Both the position numbers and the translations under genes were made by a program. The notes below the pieces were generated by a model, which was not told where the DNA came from, ran no database searches, and saw nothing but the letters and a program-made list of their open reading frames with translations. From Tildeniella nuda ZEHNDER 1965/U140 (lineage in GTDB: Bacteria > Cyanobacteriota > Cyanobacteriia > Leptolyngbyales > Leptolyngbyaceae), in contig JAHHIG010000015.1 in assembly GCA_019358895.1 (NCBI GenBank), positions 80,274 to 144,273 on the forward strand: a stretch of DNA of 64,000 bases, given 5' to 3'. Positions 44,690 through 54,035 of this stretch are shown here, one piece after another (positions within the stretch are counted from its first letter, which is position 1; every line of letters starts with the position of its first letter).

Positions 44690-46108
44690 CTATATCGTCG
44701 TAAGTGGCGATTCAAAATCGTTGGGTAATCCAATAGCGGGTAAGCCTTCGACGATCGCAACTGTTTCCACGCTGACAGTGATGACTTTTTTAATCAGACT
44801 GATAATATAGCCCTCATTTTCTAGCTGATTTGGATCATTAGTGATACCGCTACGTTTATCGGTTTTAATTTGATATTGGTCAATAATCCAATCAAGCGCG
44901 GAACGGTTGCCAAGGCGATAGTTGAAAGTTTTAGGAGGAATGCCTGTGAGGGTCAGGAAGTCGTTGTATTTGATCTGGGTTTTATCTTTGGAGAGACGCA
45001 TTTTTTCGACGCGCAGGTTGAGCGGTTCATCGGGATTTTCAACTTCTTTGAGCGGGTATTCGGGCTGGTCTTCGTAATGGACGTGAATTTCTGCCAATCG
45101 TGCGCCTGCTTTTGCTAGAAGCCAAAAGAGATCAGCGGGTTTATCGTTGAATGGGGTAGGTTCTGCGCCTTCGCCTGTGTAGGGAACGAGGGGAATGCGA
45201 GGCAGTTCGCGTTTGAGGTTAGCGGCATAGCGTTGACGGTAGTTGGGGTGATGGAGGAGGGCGTAGGCGTAATGAAAGATGTCCCATTTACTGATAGATT
45301 CATCGCTGTAATGGGTACGAAATTGCATCAGTGCCCAATCGGTAATATTTTCTCTGCGGTTGGTGCCATCTTCACTGTAGGTATAGAAGGGAAAACATTG
45401 AGTTGGACGACCACCAACATCAAGAGAAGGAGTATAACAAGAAATACCAGCCAGAAAAGGAAGCTGTGAGTGGTTTGTAACAGTAATAAAACGATTTTCC
45501 GCTTCTGTTTGTTCGGTCGGAACTATTATTGAAAACTGGTATCTACGCTCATTCAAATGAGGATCGAAATAGAGAAACGATTGAGTAAAAGGTCGATAGA
45601 GCGATCGTCTTACATGATCTTCTTGATACTCAAGCTTCAATTGACGGTTGACGCAACTTTTCAAACCGTCTGACCAGCTAATTCTAGATTCGTCGCGAAC
45701 TAAAAAATTATCAAGTTTAACCTTTTCATCTGAATAACGCTGCCGTTTTGAAACCTGCTCGTTGAACGTTTCAATTGTTCTCTTAATATTGTTAGACAAT
45801 GAATTCTTGTTGAAGTTATAAGCCCATGAATCTCGATTAGTTTTCACTCCTCCACTAAAGTTTTTGAAAACTACTTTTGGCTCAATTAAGCTACTTTCTT
45901 TTGCCTCCTGATCGCCGATCGCCAAAAAGCTATTAAATTCTCCCTCCAAGCCAGTTGTTAACCACGTATGTTTTTCATCTGGCGTAATCTCTTGCCACTC
46001 CACATTCACGGCACTTTGAAGTCGATCGAGATACTGAAACTTTTGTTCCTTGGTCCAAAACTCATCCAGTCTGGCGTAGTAGATTTTGGCTTTTCGTTTT
46101 CTTTCCAT
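44690..46108 (-). CDS. C-terminal (specificity) part of a split ISP/IIG-type restriction-modification enzyme
   Basis: 472 residues starting MERKRKAKIYYARLDEFWTK. In intact enzymes of the LlaGI/type ISP kind this segment directly follows the methylase core ending [18 protein letters not shown]. Other recognisable parts are VRRSLYRPFTQSFLYFDP, RENITDWALMQFRTHY, DIFHYAYALLHHP and the C-terminal coupler IPPKTFNYRLGNRSALDWII. It lacks methylase motifs and should supply DNA recognition in trans. It has an independent ATG after a 47-bp gap from the DUF5615 toxin gene. Confidence 0.8.
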   Translation of the reverse strand: MERKRKAKIYYARLDEFWTKEQKFQYLDRLQSAVNVEWQEITPDEKHTWLTTGLEGEFNSFLAIGDQEAKESSLIEPKVVFKNFSGGVKTNRDSWAYNFNKNSLSNNIKRTIETFNEQVSKRQRYSDEKVKLDNFLVRDESRISWSDGLKSCVNRQLKLEYQEDHVRRSLYRPFTQSFLYFDPHLNERRYQFSIIVPTEQTEAENRFITVTNHSQLPFLAGISCYTPSLDVGGRPTQCFPFYTYSEDGTNRRENITDWALMQFRTHYSDESISKWDIFHYAYALLHHPNYRQRYAANLKRELPRIPLVPYTGEGAEPTPFNDKPADLFWLLAKAGARLAEIHVHYEDQPEYPLKEVENPDEPLNLRVEKMRLSKDKTQIKYNDFLTLTGIPPKTFNYRLGNRSALDWIIDQYQIKTDKRSGITNDPNQLENEGYIISLIKKVITVSVETVAIVEGLPAIGLPNDFESPLTTI

Positions 46109-46155
46109 TTCTACACATTTTATGAATGAAGATAGTGGTTATTTGTATCTAGAAC

Positions 46156-48496
<2,341 letters not shown>

Positions 48497-48560
48497 AGCA
48501 ATCTCGAAAAGGGGGCTTTTGGGCTTCAGTATTCCCACTTAAACCTCTATCCTTCACCTT

Positions 48561-48655
48561 ACAGCCGTTGTTAGATCAATAAGCCACAGCCTAATCAAGA
48601 TGGGTATGGGGTGTGGGGTGTAGGGTGTGGCGAATGCAAATGAAAACCGCTGTAA
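48561..48655. repeat. Small inverted-repeat element with GGGGTGT core
   Basis: Ends TTACAGCCGTT and AACCGCTGTAA form an 11-bp inverted repeat with one mismatch. The interior has GGGGTGT heptamers. The left part matches 38930-38962 (ATAAGCCACAGC). Confidence 0.5.
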
Positions 48656-48739
48656 AAGCTTGAAATGTCAGCCTCCACACACAAAACTTCGACTTTTAAA
48701 CAGAAACGATCGCCCCTACCTTACTTCTTCCACCCAAAG

Positions 48740-48768
48740 ACCTCGGAGGCTTTCAAAACCTCCGAGGT
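48740..48768. terminator. Perfect 10-bp hairpin ACCTCGGAGG
   Basis: ACCTCGGAGG, 9-nt loop, CCTCCGAGGT, downstream of the gene at 48804-49223. Strong stem, no long T-tract on the minus strand. It could end that transcript. Confidence 0.6.
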
Positions 48769-48803
48769 TTGAGCAAGCGATCGCGCTTTCAACTACTCAC
48801 CGA

Positions 48804-49223
48804 CTAACTCACCGTTACCCTCGCTCCATTCCCATTCTCCATGCTAGGTGCTGCGGCAGGAGCGATCATTGCAGTGGGTGTAGCACTCACAACCTTACGA
48901 GTCGTGCGCTTACGGAGAGTTCCTCCCGCCTGCACATACTGCAAGCTATCCTTGCCATACCGCGTCACCACACCCATCAGCATCTTTTCCGAATAGCTGC
49001 GTAGCTCCTGCTCCATCAGCGTCACCATCCCCGCCATCTCATCTACCGTTGAAAGCATCGTGTTGTAGCTAGCGAGTTGCCCTTGCAACGCTTGAATGCG
49101 GGCATCATACTCTGCCAAACTCAACCCAGAGCCAAACTCCAGCGGATCATTAATCGATCGCATCCCAGCGATCCGGCGCATGCCCTTTTCCAACACGATC
49201 GAACTGCGTTTCAGACGTGCCAT
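48804..49223 (-). CDS. Conserved cyanobacterial coiled-coil protein of unknown function
   Basis: 139 residues from the ATG at 49221-49223, with GGGAGG five bases upstream; the longer frame is rejected. It begins MARLKRSSIVLEKGMRRIAG and has a helical region (YDARIQALQGQLASYNTMLS, TVDEMAGMVTLMEQELRSYS), then YGKDSLQYVQAGGTLRK and a basic/Ala-rich tail. I recall similar proteins in many filamentous cyanobacteria without assigned role. Confidence 0.65.
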   Translation of the reverse strand: MARLKRSSIVLEKGMRRIAGMRSINDPLEFGSGLSLAEYDARIQALQGQLASYNTMLSTVDEMAGMVTLMEQELRSYSEKMLMGVVTRYGKDSLQYVQAGGTLRKRTTRKVVSATPTAMIAPAAAPSMENGNGARVTVS

Positions 49224-49439
49224 AGAGACCTCCCTGTAAAATTGGTCACGTTTATCTTTAAACTCTAGCCAGTGGTTCAGTGCCTTTCCCTGAGCAAAAA
49301 TCGGCAAAAATTTGAGTCTTTTTTTATTCAAGTCGCAATTGTTTAGTTGCTTCTACATAGATTTATTTAACGCTCTGGTATAAAAACGATCTTACTTGCC
49401 CAAGACACGATCGCAGCAGTCGCCTTTGAGATCCCAACG

Positions 49440-49690
49440 ATCGTGTTGCAGTACCCGAACATCATGTTCAAGTACCTGAATATCGCGTTTAGGTTCCTCA
49501 ACATCGTGTTTGGGTTCCTCAACATCGTGTTCAAGTACTCAGCGATCGTGTTCAAGTACTCAGCGATCGTGTTTGGGTTCCTCAACATCGTGTTGGAGTA
49601 CCGAAATATCGTGTTGAGGTTCTTTAACGTCGTGTTTGGGTTCCTAGATCTCGTAGTTGAGTTCCCAAACATTGTGTTTCAGTTCCTCAA
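49440..49690. repeat. 21-bp tandem array (heptad-coding), degraded
   Basis: About twelve 21-bp units of the type CTCAACATCGTGTTTGGGTT + C. Read on the minus strand, one frame gives repeated VEEPKHD/VLEHDV heptads but has at least three stop codons. Other frames are open without family resemblance. It probably represents a decayed heptad-repeat gene; see 53361-53705 for a second one. Confidence 0.6.
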
Positions 49691-49830
49691 CAGGCTGAGT
49701 GCGTTGGGTCAAGCAGAAGGCTTGCTCAACCAGCCGACGGAAGAGTTTAGCAAGGCGATCGACTCAAACCGCTTTTCCAGCACCACCATGCGTCGATCGC
49801 GCCAACCCAGTCTTTTACCGTCACTGCTTG

Positions 49831-50136
49831 ATGGGTTCTTTACCACCACAGCGCAACGCCTTAATCAGTGCTGTCCTTAGTCTAAATTTGATGAGTCCGG
49901 TAGCTCTACCAGTGATGGCAGTACCAGCCTACCAAGTCATCAGCCGTGAGGCGGCGATGCAGAGTGCCGTAGAGGTGCAGGCGGAACCAGGGCGATCAAC
50001 TGCGATCGACTTTAGTCAGGCTCACGAGCGCATCACGTATGTTTTGTTAGCCGATCCCTCGCGTCTGGTTTATGCAGCGAATGCTCCCATTGCATCCCGG
50101 CAAGCAAACACCCTCTTCTTGCGCCCCATTTCCTAA
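49831..50136 (+). CDS. Exported protein of unknown function, about 101 aa
   Basis: From the ATG at 49831 (MGSLPPQRNALISAVLSLNL...) it has a plausible signal peptide. The mature part ends HERITYVLLADPSRLVYAAN and RQANTLFLRPIS. I recall this C-terminal pattern (DPSRLVYSTDxPLxSGQAxTIFLR) from cyanobacterial hypothetical proteins. No clear Shine-Dalgarno; the frame extends upstream to 49699, so the start is uncertain. Confidence 0.5.
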   Translation: MGSLPPQRNALISAVLSLNLMSPVALPVMAVPAYQVISREAAMQSAVEVQAEPGRSTAIDFSQAHERITYVLLADPSRLVYAANAPIASRQANTLFLRPIS

Positions 50137-50170
50137 CGTTCCCCGGTGCCACCACCACTAGCATCACCAA

Positions 50171-50585
50171 TCTGAGAGGCTGTTTGAAAAGGTATGGTCT
50201 GTAAGCTTAAGCACTCAGCGATCCCCCCTGCCCCCCTTAAAAAGGGGGGAAATACGCTTGTAGTCCCCCTTTTGAAGGGGGATTGAGGGGGATCTAGCTT
50301 TTTGCTACTAACAGGAGAACCTTTAAAGCATCCTCTGAGTGTCTAAACCATTGATCAGGCGGGGCAGCATCGCTGGGAAAGTCGGTGCAGCGGTCTTGCA
50401 GCAGTGTCAGAGGATGTTTTAAAAGTCCAGATGCGTGTAGCTCTGGCGACTGAAGTCGCGGCTACACGCACAAAACCTGCCTACGCAGGTTCCAATACCC
50501 TCGTGCTGAGGTAGTCCGCGCAGGCGGACTTTGTTGATGTAGTCGCGGTTTTAACCGCCAGACACTTTTCAAACAGCCTCTCAGA
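50171..50585. mobile_element. 415-bp MITE-like element with 21-bp terminal inverted repeats
   Basis: Left arm at 50171-50191 begins TCTGAGAGGC and ends TTGAAAAG. The right arm at 50565-50585 is its perfect complement. Inside are a CCCCCCTTAAAAAGGGGGG stem with CCCCCTTTTGAAGGGGG (50219-50300) and the TAGTCGCGGCTACACGCAC / CCTGCCTACGCAGG hairpins (50430-50560). No ORF. The left end is shared with 43404-43432. Confidence 0.78.
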
Positions 50586-50607
50586 AAATCAAGCGAGGGA
50601 TTAGTTT

Positions 50608-52605
50608 CTAAATCTCAATTTTCCCTAAAGATGGCGTTTGTATAAGATCCTCAAGTTTAGTCCAGCGTTGCTGTTGATCTAATTCTTCGATCCTTTTTTT
50701 CTCAGCATAAATCTTCTGGCTATATTCTTTAGCACGTTCTGGGTTCATAGAACAATCCGTTTCTTTCCACTGTTGAAGTAAGTCACGATAACGGTTGTCA
50801 CACATGGTTCTTTCTATACAAGCAACCGTAGAGCGAATTATGAGAGGTACTCGCACAATATCAAGACGAGTTTTTTCGTCCAACTCGAATAAATGGTAGA
50901 CCTGCTCCATTTCTTTGGGGAAAACTGTACAAAGATCTCGTAAAAATGAGATTAAATTAGGTTGGGTAACAATGCTCTCAGAAGTGCTAATTGATTTGTA
51001 GCTCTGATCTTCGCTGTGTTTGTCTTTCTCTTGTAAATCGTCTTGAAGTTTTAAGATTTGTCGCCATAGGAATCTGTGATGCGAAAAACTGAATTGTAAA
51101 TCTCGTTCTTCCAAAGCAGTAATCACAGCTTGACGATACTCTGGATAATGCAAATAGACACGAAGTAATACAGCTTCTGTGGTAATTAAAAATTCATTCG
51201 GAATTGACTGAAAAGAACTATCACCACTAATATTTTTTGCTGATGGTCGGCGCTTTCGTCTGACCTGAACCAACAAGTTTTCGGCAAGTAAAGGAACAAG
51301 CCGACCATCTTTTCTGCTAAGGATTTCGGCGCAACGACCGATGTAATGTGTACGGGTATTTGCGTTGGTAACATCAGCAAGTAGATCAACAATTTGCTGA
51401 ACTACTTGCTGAAACTGATCTGCCTGGTTGAGGTCTTGCCCCGCGATCGCCTGCTGAATTTGCCAGTCCAGCCAGAGGGGAGACTCATCTAATAATTGCT
51501 GGTAGTCGGCGGGCGTATTCGTTTGGAGAAACTCGTCCGGGTCTTTGCCTGTAGGAATGTTGAGGATGCGAAGCTGCACTTCGCCCTGGTATGCCAGCGC
51601 TGCGACTTCACCGATCGCTCGTTCGGCTGCCTGCGTCCCCGCGCGATCGGCATCAAAGTTAAACACAATCCGCTTGGATTCGGTGTAGCGCAACAGTTGG
51701 CGCACCTGCGCGAGGCTCAACGCTGTACCCATCGACGCGACGACATTCGTAATGCCTGCACTATGCAGCGCGATCACGTCGAAATAGCCTTCCACGACGA
51801 CTGCTTGATCCTGCTTGGCGATCGCCGCTCGTGCCTTATCCAGTGCAAACAGGATATTGCCTTTGTCGAAGAGTTCGGTTTCGGGTGAGTTGAGGTATTT
51901 CGGCTGTTCATCACCCAGCGATCGTCCCCCAAAGCCCACCACTCGCCCTTGCAGATCATGAATGGGAATCATGAGGCGATCGCGGAAACGGTCATAATAG
52001 CTGCCTGTCGCGCCTTTGCGCGGTACAATCAGCCCCGCGCGTTCGACCAGTGCGACGGGATAGTGCTTTTGCTCGACTAGATAACCAAACAGCGTCTCCC
52101 AGCCTGCGGGCGCATAGCCCAATTGGAATTGTTGAATCGTCGTGGTGCTAAGCTTTCGTTTGGCAGTCAGATATTCCAAGGCGGCTTTTCCCTGCGGCTG
52201 ATTCAACGCATGTTCAAAAAAGCGGGCGGTGAGCGCCAAAATTTCGTGCAACTGCTCCCGCACGGAGATCTGGCGCTGGAGTTCTTGCCGCTGCTCTGGC
52301 TCCAGGGTTTGTACAGAGACCTGGTAGCGCTTTGCCAGATCCAGCACCACTTCGCTGAAGGAATGTTTCCCCAACTCCATCAGAAACTTGATCGCGTTGC
52401 CGCCCGCACCGCAGCTAAAGCAGTAGTAGAACTGCTTGCTGGGGCTGACGGTAAAGCTGGGCGATTTGTCGTCGTGGAAGGGACACAACCCAGTAAAGTC
52501 TTTCCCCAGCTTCCGTAAGACAACGTGCTCAGACACTACATCCACGATGTCTGCCCGTTGTCGCACTTGTTCGATCGTGTCGGGGTGGAGACGGGGGATG
52601 TCCAT
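50608..52605 (-). CDS. dnaG: DNA primase
   Basis: 665 residues, full length. Zn-binding CHC2 domain (Cys41, His44, Cys62, Cys65 in GLCPFHDDKSPSF and FYYCFSCGAGG). TOPRIM has VVVEGYFDVIALHSAGITNV, GTALS and FNFDADRAGTQAAERA. A helicase-binding C-terminal helical domain follows. It makes RNA primers for replication. The start MDIPRLHPDTIEQVRQRADI is the family N terminus. Upstream lies a GGGGAGT array (52608-52690) that is the likely 5' leader. Confidence 0.95.
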   Translation of the reverse strand: MDIPRLHPDTIEQVRQRADIVDVVSEHVVLRKLGKDFTGLCPFHDDKSPSFTVSPSKQFYYCFSCGAGGNAIKFLMELGKHSFSEVVLDLAKRYQVSVQTLEPEQRQELQRQISVREQLHEILALTARFFEHALNQPQGKAALEYLTAKRKLSTTTIQQFQLGYAPAGWETLFGYLVEQKHYPVALVERAGLIVPRKGATGSYYDRFRDRLMIPIHDLQGRVVGFGGRSLGDEQPKYLNSPETELFDKGNILFALDKARAAIAKQDQAVVVEGYFDVIALHSAGITNVVASMGTALSLAQVRQLLRYTESKRIVFNFDADRAGTQAAERAIGEVAALAYQGEVQLRILNIPTGKDPDEFLQTNTPADYQQLLDESPLWLDWQIQQAIAGQDLNQADQFQQVVQQIVDLLADVTNANTRTHYIGRCAEILSRKDGRLVPLLAENLLVQVRRKRRPSAKNISGDSSFQSIPNEFLITTEAVLLRVYLHYPEYRQAVITALEERDLQFSFSHHRFLWRQILKLQDDLQEKDKHSEDQSYKSISTSESIVTQPNLISFLRDLCTVFPKEMEQVYHLFELDEKTRLDIVRVPLIIRSTVACIERTMCDNRYRDLLQQWKETDCSMNPERAKEYSQKIYAEKKRIEELDQQQRWTKLEDLIQTPSLGKIEI

Positions 52606-52607
52606 AA

Positions 52608-52690
52608 GGGGGAGTGGGGAGTGGGGAGTAGGGAGAGTGGGGCAGGGGAAGCAGGGGGAGTAGGAAGAGTAGGAAGAGTAGGAGGAATGG
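52608..52690. repeat. GGGGAGT/GAAGCAGG repeat block upstream of dnaG
   Basis: GGGGAGT heptamers followed by AGGAAGAGT 9-bp units immediately before the dnaG start codon. As with asnS, the ribosome-binding region is repeat DNA. Confidence 0.8.
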
Positions 52691-52804
52691 GGGAAATGAA
52701 GTCTACTTATTGTCGCAAATTTGCTTGGGAATGGGGCAGAAACCGAGTTTCGTATTCACATATCTCTGCTACATGTTGTAGAAGGCAGCACTGTACCGAT
52801 GATC

Positions 52805-53021
52805 TCACTCAGCCTTCCATTCGCTTTCTGGACTATCGGCACTGATCATGATGTTGCGTAGAGTGCCGATCGGTCAATCGCGTTTCTTGTGATACGGCAC
52901 AATCACTTGAAGCTGGCGATCGAGATTGCGCCACTTGCGATGACTGCCTCTTTGAGAGATCAATGCAAACCCATAACGCTCTAGTATGTGCTCAACTGTG
53001 CTCAACCTCGTTTGCGTTCAT
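52805..53021 (-). pseudogene. hicA toxin, broken by a 10-bp duplication and a stop
   Basis: Joining frames gives MNANEVEHILERYGFALISQ, RGSHRKWRNLDRQLQVIVPY, HKKRD then PIGTLRNIMISADSPE..., a HicA toxin. The unit GTTGAGCACA is duplicated in tandem (about 52989-53008), shifting the frame after MNANEVEH. A TGA replaces the residue between RD and PIG. Lies just downstream of the hicB pseudogene on the same strand. Confidence 0.85.
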
Positions 53022-53034
53022 GCGTCGAGGCGAG

Positions 53035-53238
53035 TCATCCAACCGAAACCTCTCTCAAAATGGCTCCTGTTGCTAGTTTGATTGGGTCTGGCTCAAGGTA
53101 TAGTTCGATTGCTTTACGAATATTTTTTAATGCGTCTGCTTCTGTTTCTCCGGCTGACACACAGCCTGGTAGTTCTGGGCACCACACTGCCCAATCACCC
53201 GTTGCAGGATCGGCTTCAAGTACAACACGTCATTTCAT
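53035..53238 (-). pseudogene. hicB antitoxin with stop at codon 3
   Basis: From ATG 53236-53238: ATG AAA TGA CGT GTT, then an intact HicB body (VVLEADPATGDWAVWCPELP, GCVSAGETEADALKNI). The third codon is TGA where a sense codon (probably TGG) is expected. No alternative upstream start is visible; a GTG 15 codons further in would lose the first strands. With hicA also broken, the module is dead. Confidence 0.85.
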
Positions 53239-53360
53239 GGTTTTCCCTCTCCATCGGTGATTGCTCATCAAAATTCTACTCAATTGGGAGACGGAGTCGT
53301 TTTGTGCGATCGGCGCAGCCTTTAAACCACTTCAGAAACCCAGTTTCTCTCCAGCAGCGA

Positions 53361-53705
53361 GTCGATTTGAGTTCCAGGCTGGGTGAATTGAGTTTGGAAC
53401 TGGCTTATCTGAGTAAAAAGCTCGGTGATTCAAGCTCTGAATAGGGTTGTCTGAGTAAGAAGCTCAGTGGAGCCAGTAAAAAGCTCAGTGAAGCTAGTAA
53501 AAAGCTCAGTGAAGCTAGTAAAAAGCTCAGTGATTCAAGCTCCGAACTGGGTCGTCTGAGTAAAAAGCTCGGTGAGTTGAGTTCAGAACTGGCTCGTCTG
53601 AGCAAAAAGCTCGGTGATTCAAGTTCCAAGCTCGGTGGTTCAAGTTCCGAACTGGGTTGTCTGAGCAAGAAGCTCGGCGGTGCGAGTCTAAAGGTGCAGC
53701 GTTGA
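53361..53705 (+). pseudogene. Heptad-repeat (coiled-coil) gene remnant
   Basis: About sixteen 21-bp units translate in one frame as VDLSSRLGELSLELAYLSKK, then LSEASKKLSEASKKL and LGRLSKKLGELSSELARLSK, a perfect heptad pattern with Leu at a fixed position. The frame has one TAG at 53442-53444 where sister units have CTG, and ends with TGA at 53703-53705. No start codon fits. It reads as a dead or reading-through long coiled coil. Confidence 0.6.
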
Positions 53706-53859
53706 AGGTTTACGCAGGATGTTAGGCAGCTAAACAACTATGAATGCTGCAACCGAAAGCCCTTGCATTGTTCCAACCCTGCTTTAGTCACCCTCTTTCA
53801 TCATGTGTCCCACCAACGGCTCGATCGATCATGCAATGCGAAGCGCTCTTGAAACTCCC

Positions 53860-53955
53860 CACATCAATACCGTCTGGAGGGGGCTTGGGGGACGCAGCCG
53901 TCCACCAAATTCGGGGGGTTTGGGGGCTGCCCCCCCAATGGCTCGGATTCCAGCA
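53860..53955. repeat. GGGGGCTTGGGGGAC inverted-repeat element
   Basis: GGGGGCTTGGGGGACGCAGC, then CGTCCACCAAATTC and GGGGGGTTTGGGGGCTGCCC: a G-rich repeat with internal GCAGCCGTCC pairing, of a type scattered in cyanobacterial genomes. It fills the space before the NACHT gene. Confidence 0.5.
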
Positions 53956-54035
53956 TTACCCGCATCCACTTCTTTCCCTTTGCACACCCAAAAATTTGAG
54001 CTAGTTTCGAGGCAACGATCGCAGGAAGACAGGCA

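Noticed and set aside
44690..46108. Complete stand-alone restriction enzyme
   Set aside because: It has no nuclease or methylase motif; it is the specificity part of the split enzyme.
49443..49880. Genuine 145-aa FLNIVFG-repeat protein
   Set aside because: All frames of the 21-bp array are more or less open; no ribosome site, no family, and it runs into the frame of another ORF.
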